Source of the DNA: Streptomyces graminofaciens
GTDB lineage: Bacteria; Actinomycetota; Actinomycetes; Streptomycetales; Streptomycetaceae
Assembly (NCBI RefSeq): GCF_030294945.1
Contig: NZ_AP018448.1
Span: 4,432,001 to 4,496,000, forward strand
DNA length: 64,000 nucleotides
Direction of reading: 5' to 3'
Below are positions 27,463 to 36,319 of the stretch, one piece after another (the stretch's first letter is position 1; each line of letters opens with the position of its first letter). The position numbers and the translations under genes are program-made. Below the pieces are notes generated by a model. It was not told where the DNA came from. It was given only the letters and a program-made list of their open reading frames with translations, and did not search any database.

Positions 27463-27510
27463 GGGGCCCGGGCCGGTGCCGCGTGGGGGTACGGCGTCGA
27501 CCCGGGCCCC
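27463..27510. terminator. Bidirectional hairpin between GH36 and GH12
   Basis: GGGGCCCGGG (27463-27472) pairs with CCCGGGCCCC (27501-27510), with partial further pairing inside. It lies between the convergent ends of the alpha-galactosidase and the endoglucanase. Confidence 0.7.
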
Positions 27511-27516
27511 GGGTGC

Positions 27517-28263
27517 TCAACTGCTGCTGACGGTCAGGTTGTTGGTCCGGAAGTCCAGACCACCGGAGGACGACGTGATCTCGAAGCCGAACTGCACGTC
27601 GCCGATGGTCTCGTTGCCCATCCAGCCCTTGGTGTCCTTGATCCACTTCAGGATCGGGAGGATCTGGACCGTGCCGGAGGTGGAGTCCGAGGTGCGCAGG
27701 AAGGAGAAGACGTCCCAGTAGGTGCCGTCGGAGCGGGTGACCCGGCCCTTGTAGACGTTCCAGCTGTGGCCGCCGAGCGTCGCGCTGCCCTGGTAGGTGC
27801 CGAGCGCGCCGACATCGCCGTTGTAGTTGACCCACAGCATGATCTCGTAGTCGTAGTCCGTGTCCCAGACGTCGTACGAGGTGTTGTACGCGCCCGAGGA
27901 CGGGACCGTGACGTTGTACGTGCTGTTCAGCGAGCCCAGCGAGGTGATCGTCTTGTTGATCACCTTCTTGGAGTTGGGGTACGACTTGATGCCGCCGGTG
28001 TTGGGGTGGTTGGCCCAGACCCCCCAGTTCGTACCGGAGTTGGCCCAGATGCACTGGCTGCCGCCGCCGGAGCCCCAGATGTTGTTGTAGAGCGTGTAGC
28101 CGTTCAGGCTCGTGTTGCCCCACTGGTCACAGCTGTTCCAGACGGCGGCCGAGGCGGGGGCGGAGGCGAGGCCCACGATGGCGCCGAGCGCGAGCGCGGG
28201 GGGCAGCAGGACCTTGCCGATCCTGCTCAGCGTGCGGGTGCGGATGCGGGTGCTTGTTGCCAT
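27517..28263 (-). CDS. Secreted GH12 endo-glucanase / xyloglucanase
   Basis: A 248-residue secreted retaining endo-enzyme that cuts beta-1,4-glucan backbones. The Sec signal ends near ASAPASA-AVW at residue 40. The compact jelly-roll has the nucleophile Glu140 in DYEIMLWVNY and the acid/base Glu228 in FGFEITSSS. There is no binding module. GH12 enzymes act on cellulose or xyloglucan; the surrounding GH74, GH42, GH95 and transporter genes point to xyloglucan. It follows the GH95 gene by 52 bases on the same strand and is probably the last gene of the long operon starting at 39068. Confidence 0.9.
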   Translation of the reverse strand: MATSTRIRTRTLSRIGKVLLPPALALGAIVGLASAPASAAVWNSCDQWGNTSLNGYTLYNNIWGSGGGSQCIWANSGTNWGVWANHPNTGGIKSYPNSKKVINKTITSLGSLNSTYNVTVPSSGAYNTSYDVWDTDYDYEIMLWVNYNGDVGALGTYQGSATLGGHSWNVYKGRVTRSDGTYWDVFSFLRTSDSTSGTVQILPILKWIKDTKGWMGNETIGDVQFGFEITSSSGGLDFRTNNLTVSSS

Positions 28264-28315
28264 GGGGTGTCGGTTCCTTCCATGGGTGGGGGGAAATGCG
28301 GGGAATTGCGGTGAT

Positions 28316-30829
28316 CTACCACGCCCCCAGGGTGAGGGCGCGGTCTTCTCCGGCGACGAGGTCGAGCGGCTCGGCGCGGGTCGAAGTCCTGAGTTCGACG
28401 CGGCAGGTCCGGGTGGGGCGGATCACCGCGGTCATTTCGTGCGGGCTCCAGGTGAGGTCGAGTTCGGCCCCGAATCGCGTACGGACGCCGCACAGCCGGC
28501 CCGTCGGACACGCCCTCGGGAGCGCGGGCAGCAGCACCAGTCGGTCGGGGGTCGACTGCACCAGCATCTCGATCAGCACGGCGGGCAGGGTGTGCGCGGC
28601 GTCCGCGTTGTAGACGTCACGCTTCGGGTAGTGCGCGCTCATCAGGGAGGCGTGGAAGAAGTCCCCGTCGAGGACCTGGCCCAGCGCGTGCGCGACCCGT
28701 TCGCCGTCGCGCAGCCGGGCCGCGACGAGGGCGTGGTGCAGATGACCGTGGGCCGAGTCGTTCTCCGCGCCCCGGAGTTCGAGGGCCCGATGGGCGGCGG
28801 CCGCGAGGTCCGGGGTGTCGTACGGGTTGATCTCGTCGAGGGGCCAGACGCCGTACAGGTGACTGAGGTGACGGTGGTCGTAGGTGTCGTCGAGGCCGGG
28901 CCAGGCCCACTCGGCGAGGGCACCGTCGGCGTTGACCCGGTGGGGCGGCAGCCGGTCGGCGAGCGCGCGCCAGCGGTCCGCCCGCTCTGGCTGGTCGGGG
29001 TGGTACGCGGCGGCGGTGAGCAGGGCGTGCCGGGCGGCCGACAGGTCCATGGCCGCGTTGATCGCCCCCCAGCTCGCGTTCGCGGGACGGTTCTCGGGCG
29101 AGTAGGAGGGGACGACGACGATGTTTCCGTCGGTGTCGGTGCGGGTGAGAAAGTCCTCGTAGAACAGGGCGACTTCGGCGAGCGCGGAGGCGGTGCGCGG
29201 GTCGCGTTCGCCGCGGATCTCGTCGTGGTCGACGAGCGGCTTGAGCAGCCAGTCCGCGCCCGCCGTCCACAGGTGCAGCGGGTACTCGCGGCTGAAGTGG
29301 TACGTCAGGCCACTCTCGCCGTCGGAGTGCGGCGGTGCGACGACACCGCGGGCACCGAAGATCGCCCGGGCGTTGTCCCGCCAGTCGGCGAGCTGACCGT
29401 GGATCAGGGAAGCATGCGCCTCGGTGACCTCGGGCAGGGCGGCTGCCGCCGCGGAGGACGTCTGGAGGTTGAGGTTGGCATCGTTGGTGAACGCCCCCGC
29501 CCAGGCCGTGTTCCAGTCGCCGGTCCACAGGCCGACGAGGCGGGGCGGAAGCAGGCCGCTGGAGGAGAGTAGGTGGTAGCGACCGGCGGCGAAGAGGCGT
29601 TCGAGGAGGGCGGGGGTGTGGGGGTGGGGGTTTGAGTGGGGGTTTGAGTGGGGGTTCGAGTGGGGGCTCGAGTGGGAGTGGGTGTGGCGGAGGAGGTCGG
29701 AGCCGGGGAGGGAGCGTTCGTTTTGGTTGCGGGGGGCCGGGAACGAACCTTCGTTTTTGTTGTCAGCGTCACGGAACGAACCTTCGTTTTCGTTGGCCGC
29801 CCGGAACGAACCTTCGTTTTCGGCGCCACCACGGAACGAACCTTCGCTTTGCCCACCTCGACGCGAGAACGAACCTTCGTTTTCGCCCGCCCCGCCACCA
29901 CCCCCGAGTTCAAGCGACACCCGCCCATACGCCGGCCCATGCAGCGCCACATGCCGGTCCAGTAGCCAGGGCCAGTCATCCGCCTCCGCACCCTCGGGCA
30001 GCAACCCCCGCAGCCCCTGCCTCTCCGCCACCCCGTCCAGCTCGCCGGTGTGCCGTCGCACCCGGGTGAGCAGTAGCACCGCCTGGGCCCGTTCCACATG
30101 GACGCCGGGCGGGGTGAGTGTCGTGCGGCCGCCGGTGACGACGACGAGCGTGGTGCCGGTGTACGCGCGGTCGCTCCCCGGGTAGCGGGCGCGCAGGCTC
30201 AGCGACGCACCCTCGGGGGTGAGGACCGCACCGTGTCCGACCCTGAGGTCGGTGGGCGCGCTCGGCAGCCGGTGGTCCAGGTCGATGTCCAGGGTGAGCC
30301 GGGGTCCCGTGACGTGCTGGACGATCACGTCGTCGGCGCGTGAGACGAAGACCCGGCTGCGCCAGCCCTCGCAGGCCGCCTCGACGACTCCGGTGGTGAA
30401 GTCGACCGAGCGACGGTAGCCGCGCCGCCCGCTCCGTTCCGCATCCGCCCTTTCCGCACTTTCCGCACTTTCCACCCTCTCCGCCCGCCTCAGCCGCACC
30501 TGGAACGCGGGGTGGAAGGGCTGCACCCACTGCAACTCCCGCCCGTCCGTGAACCCTTCGGCGGCCGTGACGTCCCCGGCCAGCAGCCGGTCCTGCAGCG
30601 AGGCGAGTCCGTCGGCGAGCCGTGGCGGCCGAGCCCGTTCGCCGCCGTTGGGGCGTACGAGGGTGTGATGGTTGACGATGACACGGTCGTCGGTCGGGTC
30701 GCCGAACACCATCACGCCGTGTCGGCCGTTGCCGCTCAGGAAGGCGTCCTCCCAGCGGGCGGCCGGGGTCGGCTCCCAAGTGCCGTGCCGGGTGGCTCTG
30801 TCGGTCGGGTTCGAGTTGTCCATGGTCAT
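28316..30829 (-). CDS. GH95 alpha-L-fucosidase family protein
   Basis: An 837-residue cytoplasmic enzyme expected to remove terminal alpha-1,2-linked fucose. The N-terminal beta domain starts AARWEDAFLSGNGRHGVMVFG; the alpha/alpha barrel includes RLVGLWTGDWNTAWAGAFTNDANLNLQ, YHFSREYPLHLWTAGADWLLKPL and PSYSPENRPANASWGAINAAMDL, all typical of GH95. Some family members act on galactose instead, so fucose is the likely but not certain substrate. In the middle (about residues 315-400) is a long non-family insert of NEGSF repeats and a His/Ser/Asn/Pro run. The ATG at 30829 overlaps the GH42 stop by ATGA. Confidence 0.86.
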   Translation of the reverse strand: MTMDNSNPTDRATRHGTWEPTPAARWEDAFLSGNGRHGVMVFGDPTDDRVIVNHHTLVRPNGGERARPPRLADGLASLQDRLLAGDVTAAEGFTDGRELQWVQPFHPAFQVRLRRAERVESAESAERADAERSGRRGYRRSVDFTTGVVEAACEGWRSRVFVSRADDVIVQHVTGPRLTLDIDLDHRLPSAPTDLRVGHGAVLTPEGASLSLRARYPGSDRAYTGTTLVVVTGGRTTLTPPGVHVERAQAVLLLTRVRRHTGELDGVAERQGLRGLLPEGAEADDWPWLLDRHVALHGPAYGRVSLELGGGGGAGENEGSFSRRGGQSEGSFRGGAENEGSFRAANENEGSFRDADNKNEGSFPAPRNQNERSLPGSDLLRHTHSHSSPHSNPHSNPHSNPHPHTPALLERLFAAGRYHLLSSSGLLPPRLVGLWTGDWNTAWAGAFTNDANLNLQTSSAAAAALPEVTEAHASLIHGQLADWRDNARAIFGARGVVAPPHSDGESGLTYHFSREYPLHLWTAGADWLLKPLVDHDEIRGERDPRTASALAEVALFYEDFLTRTDTDGNIVVVPSYSPENRPANASWGAINAAMDLSAARHALLTAAAYHPDQPERADRWRALADRLPPHRVNADGALAEWAWPGLDDTYDHRHLSHLYGVWPLDEINPYDTPDLAAAAHRALELRGAENDSAHGHLHHALVAARLRDGERVAHALGQVLDGDFFHASLMSAHYPKRDVYNADAAHTLPAVLIEMLVQSTPDRLVLLPALPRACPTGRLCGVRTRFGAELDLTWSPHEMTAVIRPTRTCRVELRTSTRAEPLDLVAGEDRALTLGAW
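29622..29680. repeat. Simple tandem repeat in the GH95 gene
   Basis: GGGGGTTTGAGT-like units of 12 bp repeat about four to five times and encode the HSNPHSNPHSNPH run on the minus strand. Confidence 0.8.
29742..29881. repeat. Five-copy phased palindrome array inside the GH95 gene
   Basis: AACGAACCTTCGTT (a 14-bp inverted repeat, AACGAA-CC-TTCGTT) starts at 29742, 29775, 29805, 29835 (last base pair altered) and 29868. Spacings are 33, 30, 30 and 33 bp, near three helical turns and always whole codons. Each copy encodes NEGSF or a close variant. Confidence 0.85.
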
Positions 30830-32904
30830 GATGTGAGCACCGCCACGCCGTACCGGCCGAGGGTCAGCAAATCGGTGACCTCGGCGCCGGTCAGCAGGTC
30901 GCGGTGGGTGCCCGGTACGTCGACGGTGACCTCGTCCCGGCCGTGGTTGAGCACGAACAGCGCCTCGCCCCGCCGTACCGCCTCGACCCCGTCGGGCAGC
31001 CCGTCGAGCACCGGCCGCACCCCCGCGTCCGCCGCCACCCGTGTCAACAGGGCGCGCAGATCGGCGGGTTCGGGCAGCGTGGAGACGTACCAGGCACGCC
31101 CCTTCCGCAGCACCGCCGGAAGCCCGTCGAGTTCACCACCCTTGTACGGGGCGACCTCGTCCGCGTCCGCCGCCTCGATCTCCTCGGACCACAAGGTCCC
31201 CCGGAAACTTCCCTGGAAGCCCTCTTCAGAGCCCCTTTGAGAGCCCTCGGGGAAACCGTCGCAGTCGACGCTCTCCCCGGCGTCCAGCGGCCACCACTCG
31301 TGCAGGGTGCGGATGCCGAACAGTTCGCGCAGGCGCGCGTCCATGCCTCCGGGCCGTACCCGGTCGTCCTCGTCGGCGACGCCGGTCAGGAAGCCGCAGA
31401 CGAGGGTGCCGCCGTCGCGTACGTACGCGAGGAGGTTCTCGATCGCCGTGTCCGTGAGCAGGTAGAGCTGAGGTACGACGACGAGTCCGTACCCGGAGAG
31501 GTCGTGCTCGGGGTGCGCGAAGGCCGTGGTGAGGTGGGCCTCCCAGAGGGCGCGGTGCCAGGACCGTACGATCTGTGGAAGGTCCACCTCGGACGAGAGG
31601 CGGCCGTCCTGCGCGCCGGCCCACCAGGAGTGCCAGTCGAACAGCAGCGCCACGGAGGAGTCGATGTGCTGTCCCGTCACCTCGTGGCCGATGGCGGCGA
31701 GTTCGGCGCCGAGCTGCTTGACCTCCTGGAACGTGCGCCCATGCTCGCCCGCGTGGCTGACCATGCCCGAGTGGAACTTCTCCGAGCCCTGCCGCGACTG
31801 CCGCCACTGGAAGTAGCAGACGGCGTCGGCGCCCCGGGCGACGGCCTGGAGGGACCAGAGGCGGTTGAGCCCGCGTGGTTTGGGGTGGTTGACGCCACGC
31901 CAGTTGACGGGTCCCGCAGCCTGTTCCATGAGCATCCAGGGGCCGCCGCCCGCCTGCGAGCGGGTCATGTCCTGGACGAGAGCCCCGTTCTGCGCGCCGA
32001 ACGGATCACGCGGATCCGGATAGATGTCGACGGAGACGACGTCCTCCTCCTCCGCCCAGCGCCACGCGTCCTGCCCCACCCACATCGGCATGAAGTTGGT
32101 GGTGACCGGGATGTGCGGGGTGTGCCGGCGGACGATGTCGCGCTCGGCGAGGTAGCACTCCAGGAGGGCGTCGGAGGTGAACCGCTTGAAGTCGAGTACG
32201 TGGCTGGGGTTGCGCATGTAGTGGGCGCGGCGCGGGGGCAGCACCTCGTACCAGTCGCCGTACCCCTGGCTCCAGAAGGCCGTGCCCCAGGCGGTGTTGA
32301 GGGCGTCGAGCGTGCCGTACCTGTCCTGGAGCCAGCTGCGGAACGCGGCCGCGGCCTCGTCGCCCCAGTCGTAGGTGCAGTACTCGTTGTTGATGTGCCA
32401 CATGGTGAGGGCCGGGTGGCCGCCGTAGCGGGCGGCGAGGTCCTCGGTGATGGCGGCGGCGTAGCGGCGGTAGGTGGCGCTGGAGTGTGCGAAGTGCTGG
32501 CGGGAGCCCCACCACTCGATCTGCCCGTTCTCGTCGCGTGGCAGGGTCTCGGGGTGCAGGCGGCCCATCCACGGGGGCGGGGACGAGGTGGGCGTGGCGA
32601 GGACGACGCCGATGCCGTGGGCGTGCATCAGGTCCATCAGCCGGTCCAGCCAGCCGAACTCGCGTTCTCCCGGGCGGGGTTCGAGCTTGGCCCAGGAGAA
32701 GACGCCGAGGGTGACGGAGTTGACGCCGGCCTCCTTCATGAGGCGTACGTCGTCCTGCCAGACCTCCTCGGGCCACTGCTCGGGGTTGTAGTCGCCGCCG
32801 AAGAGGACGCGGCCCCGGGTGGCGTGGGCGAGGGTGGGGCGCGTGGCGTCGCCCCGGCCGGGCGGGGTGGTGCGCTTCGGGTCCGGCTGTGTCGCCTCCG
32901 GCAT
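30826..32904 (-). CDS. GH42 beta-galactosidase
   Basis: A 692-residue cytoplasmic retaining beta-galactosidase. The barrel begins GRVLFGGDYNPEQWPEEVW, the acid/base Glu174 is in WHINNEYCTYDWG, and the nucleophile Glu327 is in GPWMLMEQAAGPVNWRG. A trimerisation domain follows (ALLFDWHSWWAGAQDGR) and a small beta domain ends the protein. Near residue 560 a low-complexity stretch (EGSQRGSEEGFQGSFRG) interrupts the usual sequence. Its start overlaps the GH74 stop by one base (TGATG) and its end overlaps the GH95 start, so the three enzymes are translationally coupled. Likely job: remove galactose from xyloglucan side chains. Confidence 0.92.
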   Translation of the reverse strand: MPEATQPDPKRTTPPGRGDATRPTLAHATRGRVLFGGDYNPEQWPEEVWQDDVRLMKEAGVNSVTLGVFSWAKLEPRPGEREFGWLDRLMDLMHAHGIGVVLATPTSSPPPWMGRLHPETLPRDENGQIEWWGSRQHFAHSSATYRRYAAAITEDLAARYGGHPALTMWHINNEYCTYDWGDEAAAAFRSWLQDRYGTLDALNTAWGTAFWSQGYGDWYEVLPPRRAHYMRNPSHVLDFKRFTSDALLECYLAERDIVRRHTPHIPVTTNFMPMWVGQDAWRWAEEEDVVSVDIYPDPRDPFGAQNGALVQDMTRSQAGGGPWMLMEQAAGPVNWRGVNHPKPRGLNRLWSLQAVARGADAVCYFQWRQSRQGSEKFHSGMVSHAGEHGRTFQEVKQLGAELAAIGHEVTGQHIDSSVALLFDWHSWWAGAQDGRLSSEVDLPQIVRSWHRALWEAHLTTAFAHPEHDLSGYGLVVVPQLYLLTDTAIENLLAYVRDGGTLVCGFLTGVADEDDRVRPGGMDARLRELFGIRTLHEWWPLDAGESVDCDGFPEGSQRGSEEGFQGSFRGTLWSEEIEAADADEVAPYKGGELDGLPAVLRKGRAWYVSTLPEPADLRALLTRVAADAGVRPVLDGLPDGVEAVRRGEALFVLNHGRDEVTVDVPGTHRDLLTGAEVTDLLTLGRYGVAVLTS

Positions 32905-35126
32905 CAGACCGGCTCCCCGTACTGGATGCCGCGCCCGTTCGTCGCCAGGTACACACGGCCGTACACACGCGGGTCGCCGATGATGATCTCGCCGGTCCAG
33001 CCCCACTGGTGGGCGTCGTCGTTGATGCGGGTCCAGGTCCTGGCGCCGTCGTCGGAGCGGTAGACGGCGGTGATGGTCTCGGTCGAGCCGACCTGGTAGA
33101 TCGCCGGGTAGTCGGCGCCGTGGGCGGCCTTGCCGAAGCCGAGGGTGTACGAGGCCCAGCAGCTGTCGACCTTCGAGAAGCTCGCGCCGCCGTCGGTGGA
33201 GCGGTACAGCCCGTTCCATTTCACGCTCAGCCACAGGTCACCGGTGCGTCCGGGGGCCGCGACCAGCTTGAACTGGGTGTCACCCTTGGGCAGTCCGGTC
33301 GCACGGGCCGTGAACGAACGGCCACTGTCAGTGCTGGCGTATAGCGTTCCTGTGTCGGTGTCGTATGCGTAGAAGAGCGTCGGGTCGGCCGGGTCGGCGA
33401 CCGGCGTGGCGCCCTTCGGGAAGGAGGAGACCTCGGACCAGGTCGCGCCGTTGTCGGTGGAGCGGTGGGCTGCGTACTTCGTGCCGTCCCAGTGCACGAA
33501 GGACCACAGCAGCGCGCTGCCGTCGGCGTTGGTGGCGATCGGCCCCGGTGCGTTCTTGGCGATGTCGGGCTGGGCCTTGAAGGGCGCCCAGGTCTGCCCG
33601 CCGTCGTTGGAGTAGGCGCCGTTGCCGTTGTCGCCCCAGCCGGTGCGGACCACGTACGACGGCTTCGCCGAGGCCTGGGCCAGCCCCGTCGCCGACCCGA
33701 ACACGGGGTTCGACGCCATGCCTCGTGACGGGGACGCCGTGAGCCGCTCGTGGTACATCGTGCCGATGTCCCCGAGTCCGCTGATCAGGTGTGCCTCTCC
33801 GACCGGAGGCGAGATCAGCTGGCGCACGGACGTCTCCTCCAGGCCCCGGATCTGCGGCGCCCAGTGCTTGAGGTCCCGGGTGCCGTAGAGGGTCGCGCCG
33901 GTGCCGTACACGATGTGCTTCGAGTCGTACGGGTCGAGGGCGACCGCCTGGATCCACCAGCCGAACTTCGGTTTGTCGTTGCCCCACTTGAGATAAGGAG
34001 TCTCGGACACGTCGAAGACAGCGGAGTCCTTGAGGGACGTCCAGGTACGGCCGCCGTTGGTGGACCGGAAGACCGTGTCGACCTCCGTCCAGCGGTTGTT
34101 GGTGGAGACGATCACCGTGCCGGGGCGGCAGGCGTCGATGGCGACCCCGCCGTAGCCGAAGGCGTCGGTGGAGCCGCCGGTCGTCGTGCCGCCCGGCTTC
34201 ACGGGGGTCACGTCGGTCCACTTGCCGGTGGTGGTGCGGAGCTTGTGCACACTGCCGTCGGACTGGCCGTTGGGGCCGGGCGCGTCGGCGTACGTCAGGT
34301 ACAGCTCACGGGTGTGCTTGTCGTACGCGGCGCGGATCGGGACCTTGGCGGAGGTGCCGGTGGGCTGTCCGGGGACGGCCTCCCAGGTGGCGCCGTCGCT
34401 GGTCCGGTAGAGGTTGGCGGAGGTGCCGTCGCCGTCGCCCCAGCCGGCGTAGAGGGTGCGGCCGGCGGCCACGAGCAGGGTGACGCCCTGACCGGTGGCG
34501 CTGGGGGTCGCCGGGAAGCCTGTCGCCTTCGCCCAGGTGGCGCCCCGGTCGGTCGACTTGAGCAGGCCGTCGTGTCGGGTGCCCAGCCACAGGGTGTCGC
34601 TGTCGCGCGGGTCGACGAGGAGGCGCTCGCCCGCGCCCCGGCCGTCCTCGTTGGCGCCGAGCTTCACGGTGAGGTCGGTGCGGGACCAGGTGGCGCCGCG
34701 GTCGTCGGAGCGGAGGATCGCGCCGTTGCCGGCCCAGGACTGGGCGTAGGTGCCGAGGGCGAGGTAGAGGCGGTTCGGGTGGGCGGGGTCGATGGCGATG
34801 GCCTCCACACCGAGGAGGTTCCAGTCGTCCCAGCCGAGGTGGTCGGTCAGCGGGGTCCAGCGGGCCTTGCGGTCGTCCCAGCGGTAGGCGCCGCCGATGT
34901 CCGTGCGGGCGTAGGCGAGGCCCCGCGTCGTCGGGTGGAAGAGGATGCCGGTGACGAAGCCGGTGCCGCCGATCACGGCGGTGCGCCATCGGTATGCCGT
35001 GGCGGCGGCGTCGGCGTCGACTTCCGCGGCGTGGGCGGGGGTCTCCAGCGCGGGGAGGGCGGTGAGCGCGGCGGCGGCCGCGGTTCCGGCGAGTACGGAG
35101 CGACGGCTCGGCTGGGGCGTGCGCAT
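32904..35126 (-). CDS. Secreted GH74 xyloglucanase
   Basis: A 740-residue endo- or oligo-xyloglucanase built from two seven-bladed beta propellers. The signal is of Tat type (PSRRSVLAGTAAAAALTALP). The first propeller has RWRTAVIGGTGFVTGILFHP and AYARTDIGGAYRWDD, with the catalytic-type aspartate in TDIGG; repeated sialidase-like Asp-box strands such as SDDRGATWSRTD, STDRGATWAK and STNGGRTWTS recur through the protein. There is no carbohydrate-binding module. GH74 proteins act almost exclusively on xyloglucan, so this gene is the main evidence for the substrate of the locus. ATG 35126 opens the enzyme part of the operon, 239 bases after the second permease gene. Confidence 0.93.
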   Translation of the reverse strand: MRTPQPSRRSVLAGTAAAAALTALPALETPAHAAEVDADAAATAYRWRTAVIGGTGFVTGILFHPTTRGLAYARTDIGGAYRWDDRKARWTPLTDHLGWDDWNLLGVEAIAIDPAHPNRLYLALGTYAQSWAGNGAILRSDDRGATWSRTDLTVKLGANEDGRGAGERLLVDPRDSDTLWLGTRHDGLLKSTDRGATWAKATGFPATPSATGQGVTLLVAAGRTLYAGWGDGDGTSANLYRTSDGATWEAVPGQPTGTSAKVPIRAAYDKHTRELYLTYADAPGPNGQSDGSVHKLRTTTGKWTDVTPVKPGGTTTGGSTDAFGYGGVAIDACRPGTVIVSTNNRWTEVDTVFRSTNGGRTWTSLKDSAVFDVSETPYLKWGNDKPKFGWWIQAVALDPYDSKHIVYGTGATLYGTRDLKHWAPQIRGLEETSVRQLISPPVGEAHLISGLGDIGTMYHERLTASPSRGMASNPVFGSATGLAQASAKPSYVVRTGWGDNGNGAYSNDGGQTWAPFKAQPDIAKNAPGPIATNADGSALLWSFVHWDGTKYAAHRSTDNGATWSEVSSFPKGATPVADPADPTLFYAYDTDTGTLYASTDSGRSFTARATGLPKGDTQFKLVAAPGRTGDLWLSVKWNGLYRSTDGGASFSKVDSCWASYTLGFGKAAHGADYPAIYQVGSTETITAVYRSDDGARTWTRINDDAHQWGWTGEIIIGDPRVYGRVYLATNGRGIQYGEPV

Positions 35127-35365
35127 GACATACCTCGTTTTACGGGGAGGGTGTGCGGGTGTGGTCGCCCAGAAGCTCGGTCGATCCGGTTCATCGGCGA
35201 CTGCGGGTCATGTGTGGCGGGTCGCGCAGTTTCCCGCGCCTCTGAAAAGCACGGGGCGCAGCCCCGGCCGCAGAGCACCGGGCGGAGAGTTTCGCTGGGG
35301 CCCGCCGTACCCGGCCGGGTGACAGGCACGGCCGGGTGCGGCGGGGTCGGTGGGGCGGCCGGGGG
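35127..35365. other. Spacer between transporter and GH74 genes
   Basis: It contains a copy of the dispersed element (35219-35243, GGTCGCGCAGTTTCCCGCGC). No palindromic operator of the TCGAAGCGCTTCGA type and no gene is seen, so GH74 is either read through from the transporter genes or has an unrecognised promoter. Confidence 0.5.
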
Positions 35366-36319
35366 TCAGCCCTTGACCGCGCCGGTGAGCATGCCCTTCT
35401 TGAAGTGTTTCTGGACGAAGGGCGAGAGGACCGCGACCGGGAGCAGGGCCATCACCATGACCGCCATCTGGATGGCGATCGGGGAGAGCTGGCCGGTGTT
35501 GATCTGGGCGGAGAGGCCGACCGGGCGTTCCTGTTTCTGGACGAGCTGGATCATGACGTTCTGCAGCGGCATCATGTCCTGGTCGGTGAGGTAGATGGAG
35601 GCGTTGAACCACGCGCTCCAGTAGCCGACCGCGTAGAACAGGGCGATGACCGCGAGGACGGCCCTCGACAGCGGCATCACGATCTTCCACAGGATGCGCC
35701 AGTCTCCGGCGCCGTCGATGCGGGCGCTGTCGATCAGCTCCGGCGAGATGCCCATGAAGAACGAGCGCAGGACCAGGATGTTGAAGACGCTCACGGCGCT
35801 GGGGAGGATCAGCGCGAGGTAGGTGTCGGTGAGGCCGAGGGCCTGGACCAGCAGATAGGTCGGGATGAGGCCGGCGCCGAAGAACATCGTGGCGAGCAGG
35901 GTCATCAGGATCCAGCGGTGGCCGAGAGAGCCGACGCGGGAGAGACCGTAGGCGCACAGGACCGAGACGGTCATGCTGAACAGGGTGCCGACGAGCGTGA
36001 CGCCCACGCTGACCAGCGCCGCCGTCTGGACCTGGCCGCCGCCGAGGAGTTCCCGGTAGGCGACGAAGGTGATGCTCTTGGGGATGACGACCAGGCCGCC
36101 CGCCTCGTCGATGGTCTTCTTCGTCTGGAGGCTGGTGACGATGACGATCCAGAGGGGGAAGAGGATCGCGAAGCAGGCGAAGCCGAGGGCGAGTCCCTTG
36201 CCCGCGAGTCCGGCCTTGGAGGGTTCCTCCTCCCAGGTCGGGCGGGGCGGGGCCGCCCAGCGGCCGGGCTTCCGCACCGTCGGCCGCTCGTCGGCCGGCT
36301 TGTCGAGGACGGCGCTCAT
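35366..36319 (-). CDS. Carbohydrate ABC transporter permease (YtcP/MalG type)
   Basis: A 317-residue inner-membrane permease of the CUT1 family, with a proline-rich cytoplasmic N-terminus of about 50 residues. The EAA loop is SPELIDSARIDGAGDWRILWKIVMPLSRA, and the C-terminus KHFKKGMLTGAVKG is the standard ending for YtcP-like partners of LplB. The ATG at 36319 overlaps the LplB-type stop by ATGA. It should import the oligosaccharides released by GH74 and GH12. Confidence 0.92.
   Translation of the reverse strand: MSAVLDKPADERPTVRKPGRWAAPPRPTWEEEPSKAGLAGKGLALGFACFAILFPLWIVIVTSLQTKKTIDEAGGLVVIPKSITFVAYRELLGGGQVQTAALVSVGVTLVGTLFSMTVSVLCAYGLSRVGSLGHRWILMTLLATMFFGAGLIPTYLLVQALGLTDTYLALILPSAVSVFNILVLRSFFMGISPELIDSARIDGAGDWRILWKIVMPLSRAVLAVIALFYAVGYWSAWFNASIYLTDQDMMPLQNVMIQLVQKQERPVGLSAQINTGQLSPIAIQMAVMVMALLPVAVLSPFVQKHFKKGMLTGAVKG

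Noticed and set aside
29742..29881. Possible CRISPR-like repeat array
   Set aside because: Repeats are 14 bp with 16-19 bp non-unique spacing, lie in frame within GH95, and have no cas genes nearby.
29648..29965. Plus-strand ORF coding an ERTFVF repeat protein
   Set aside because: It is the complement of the GH95 repeat region; GH95 continues in frame on both sides.
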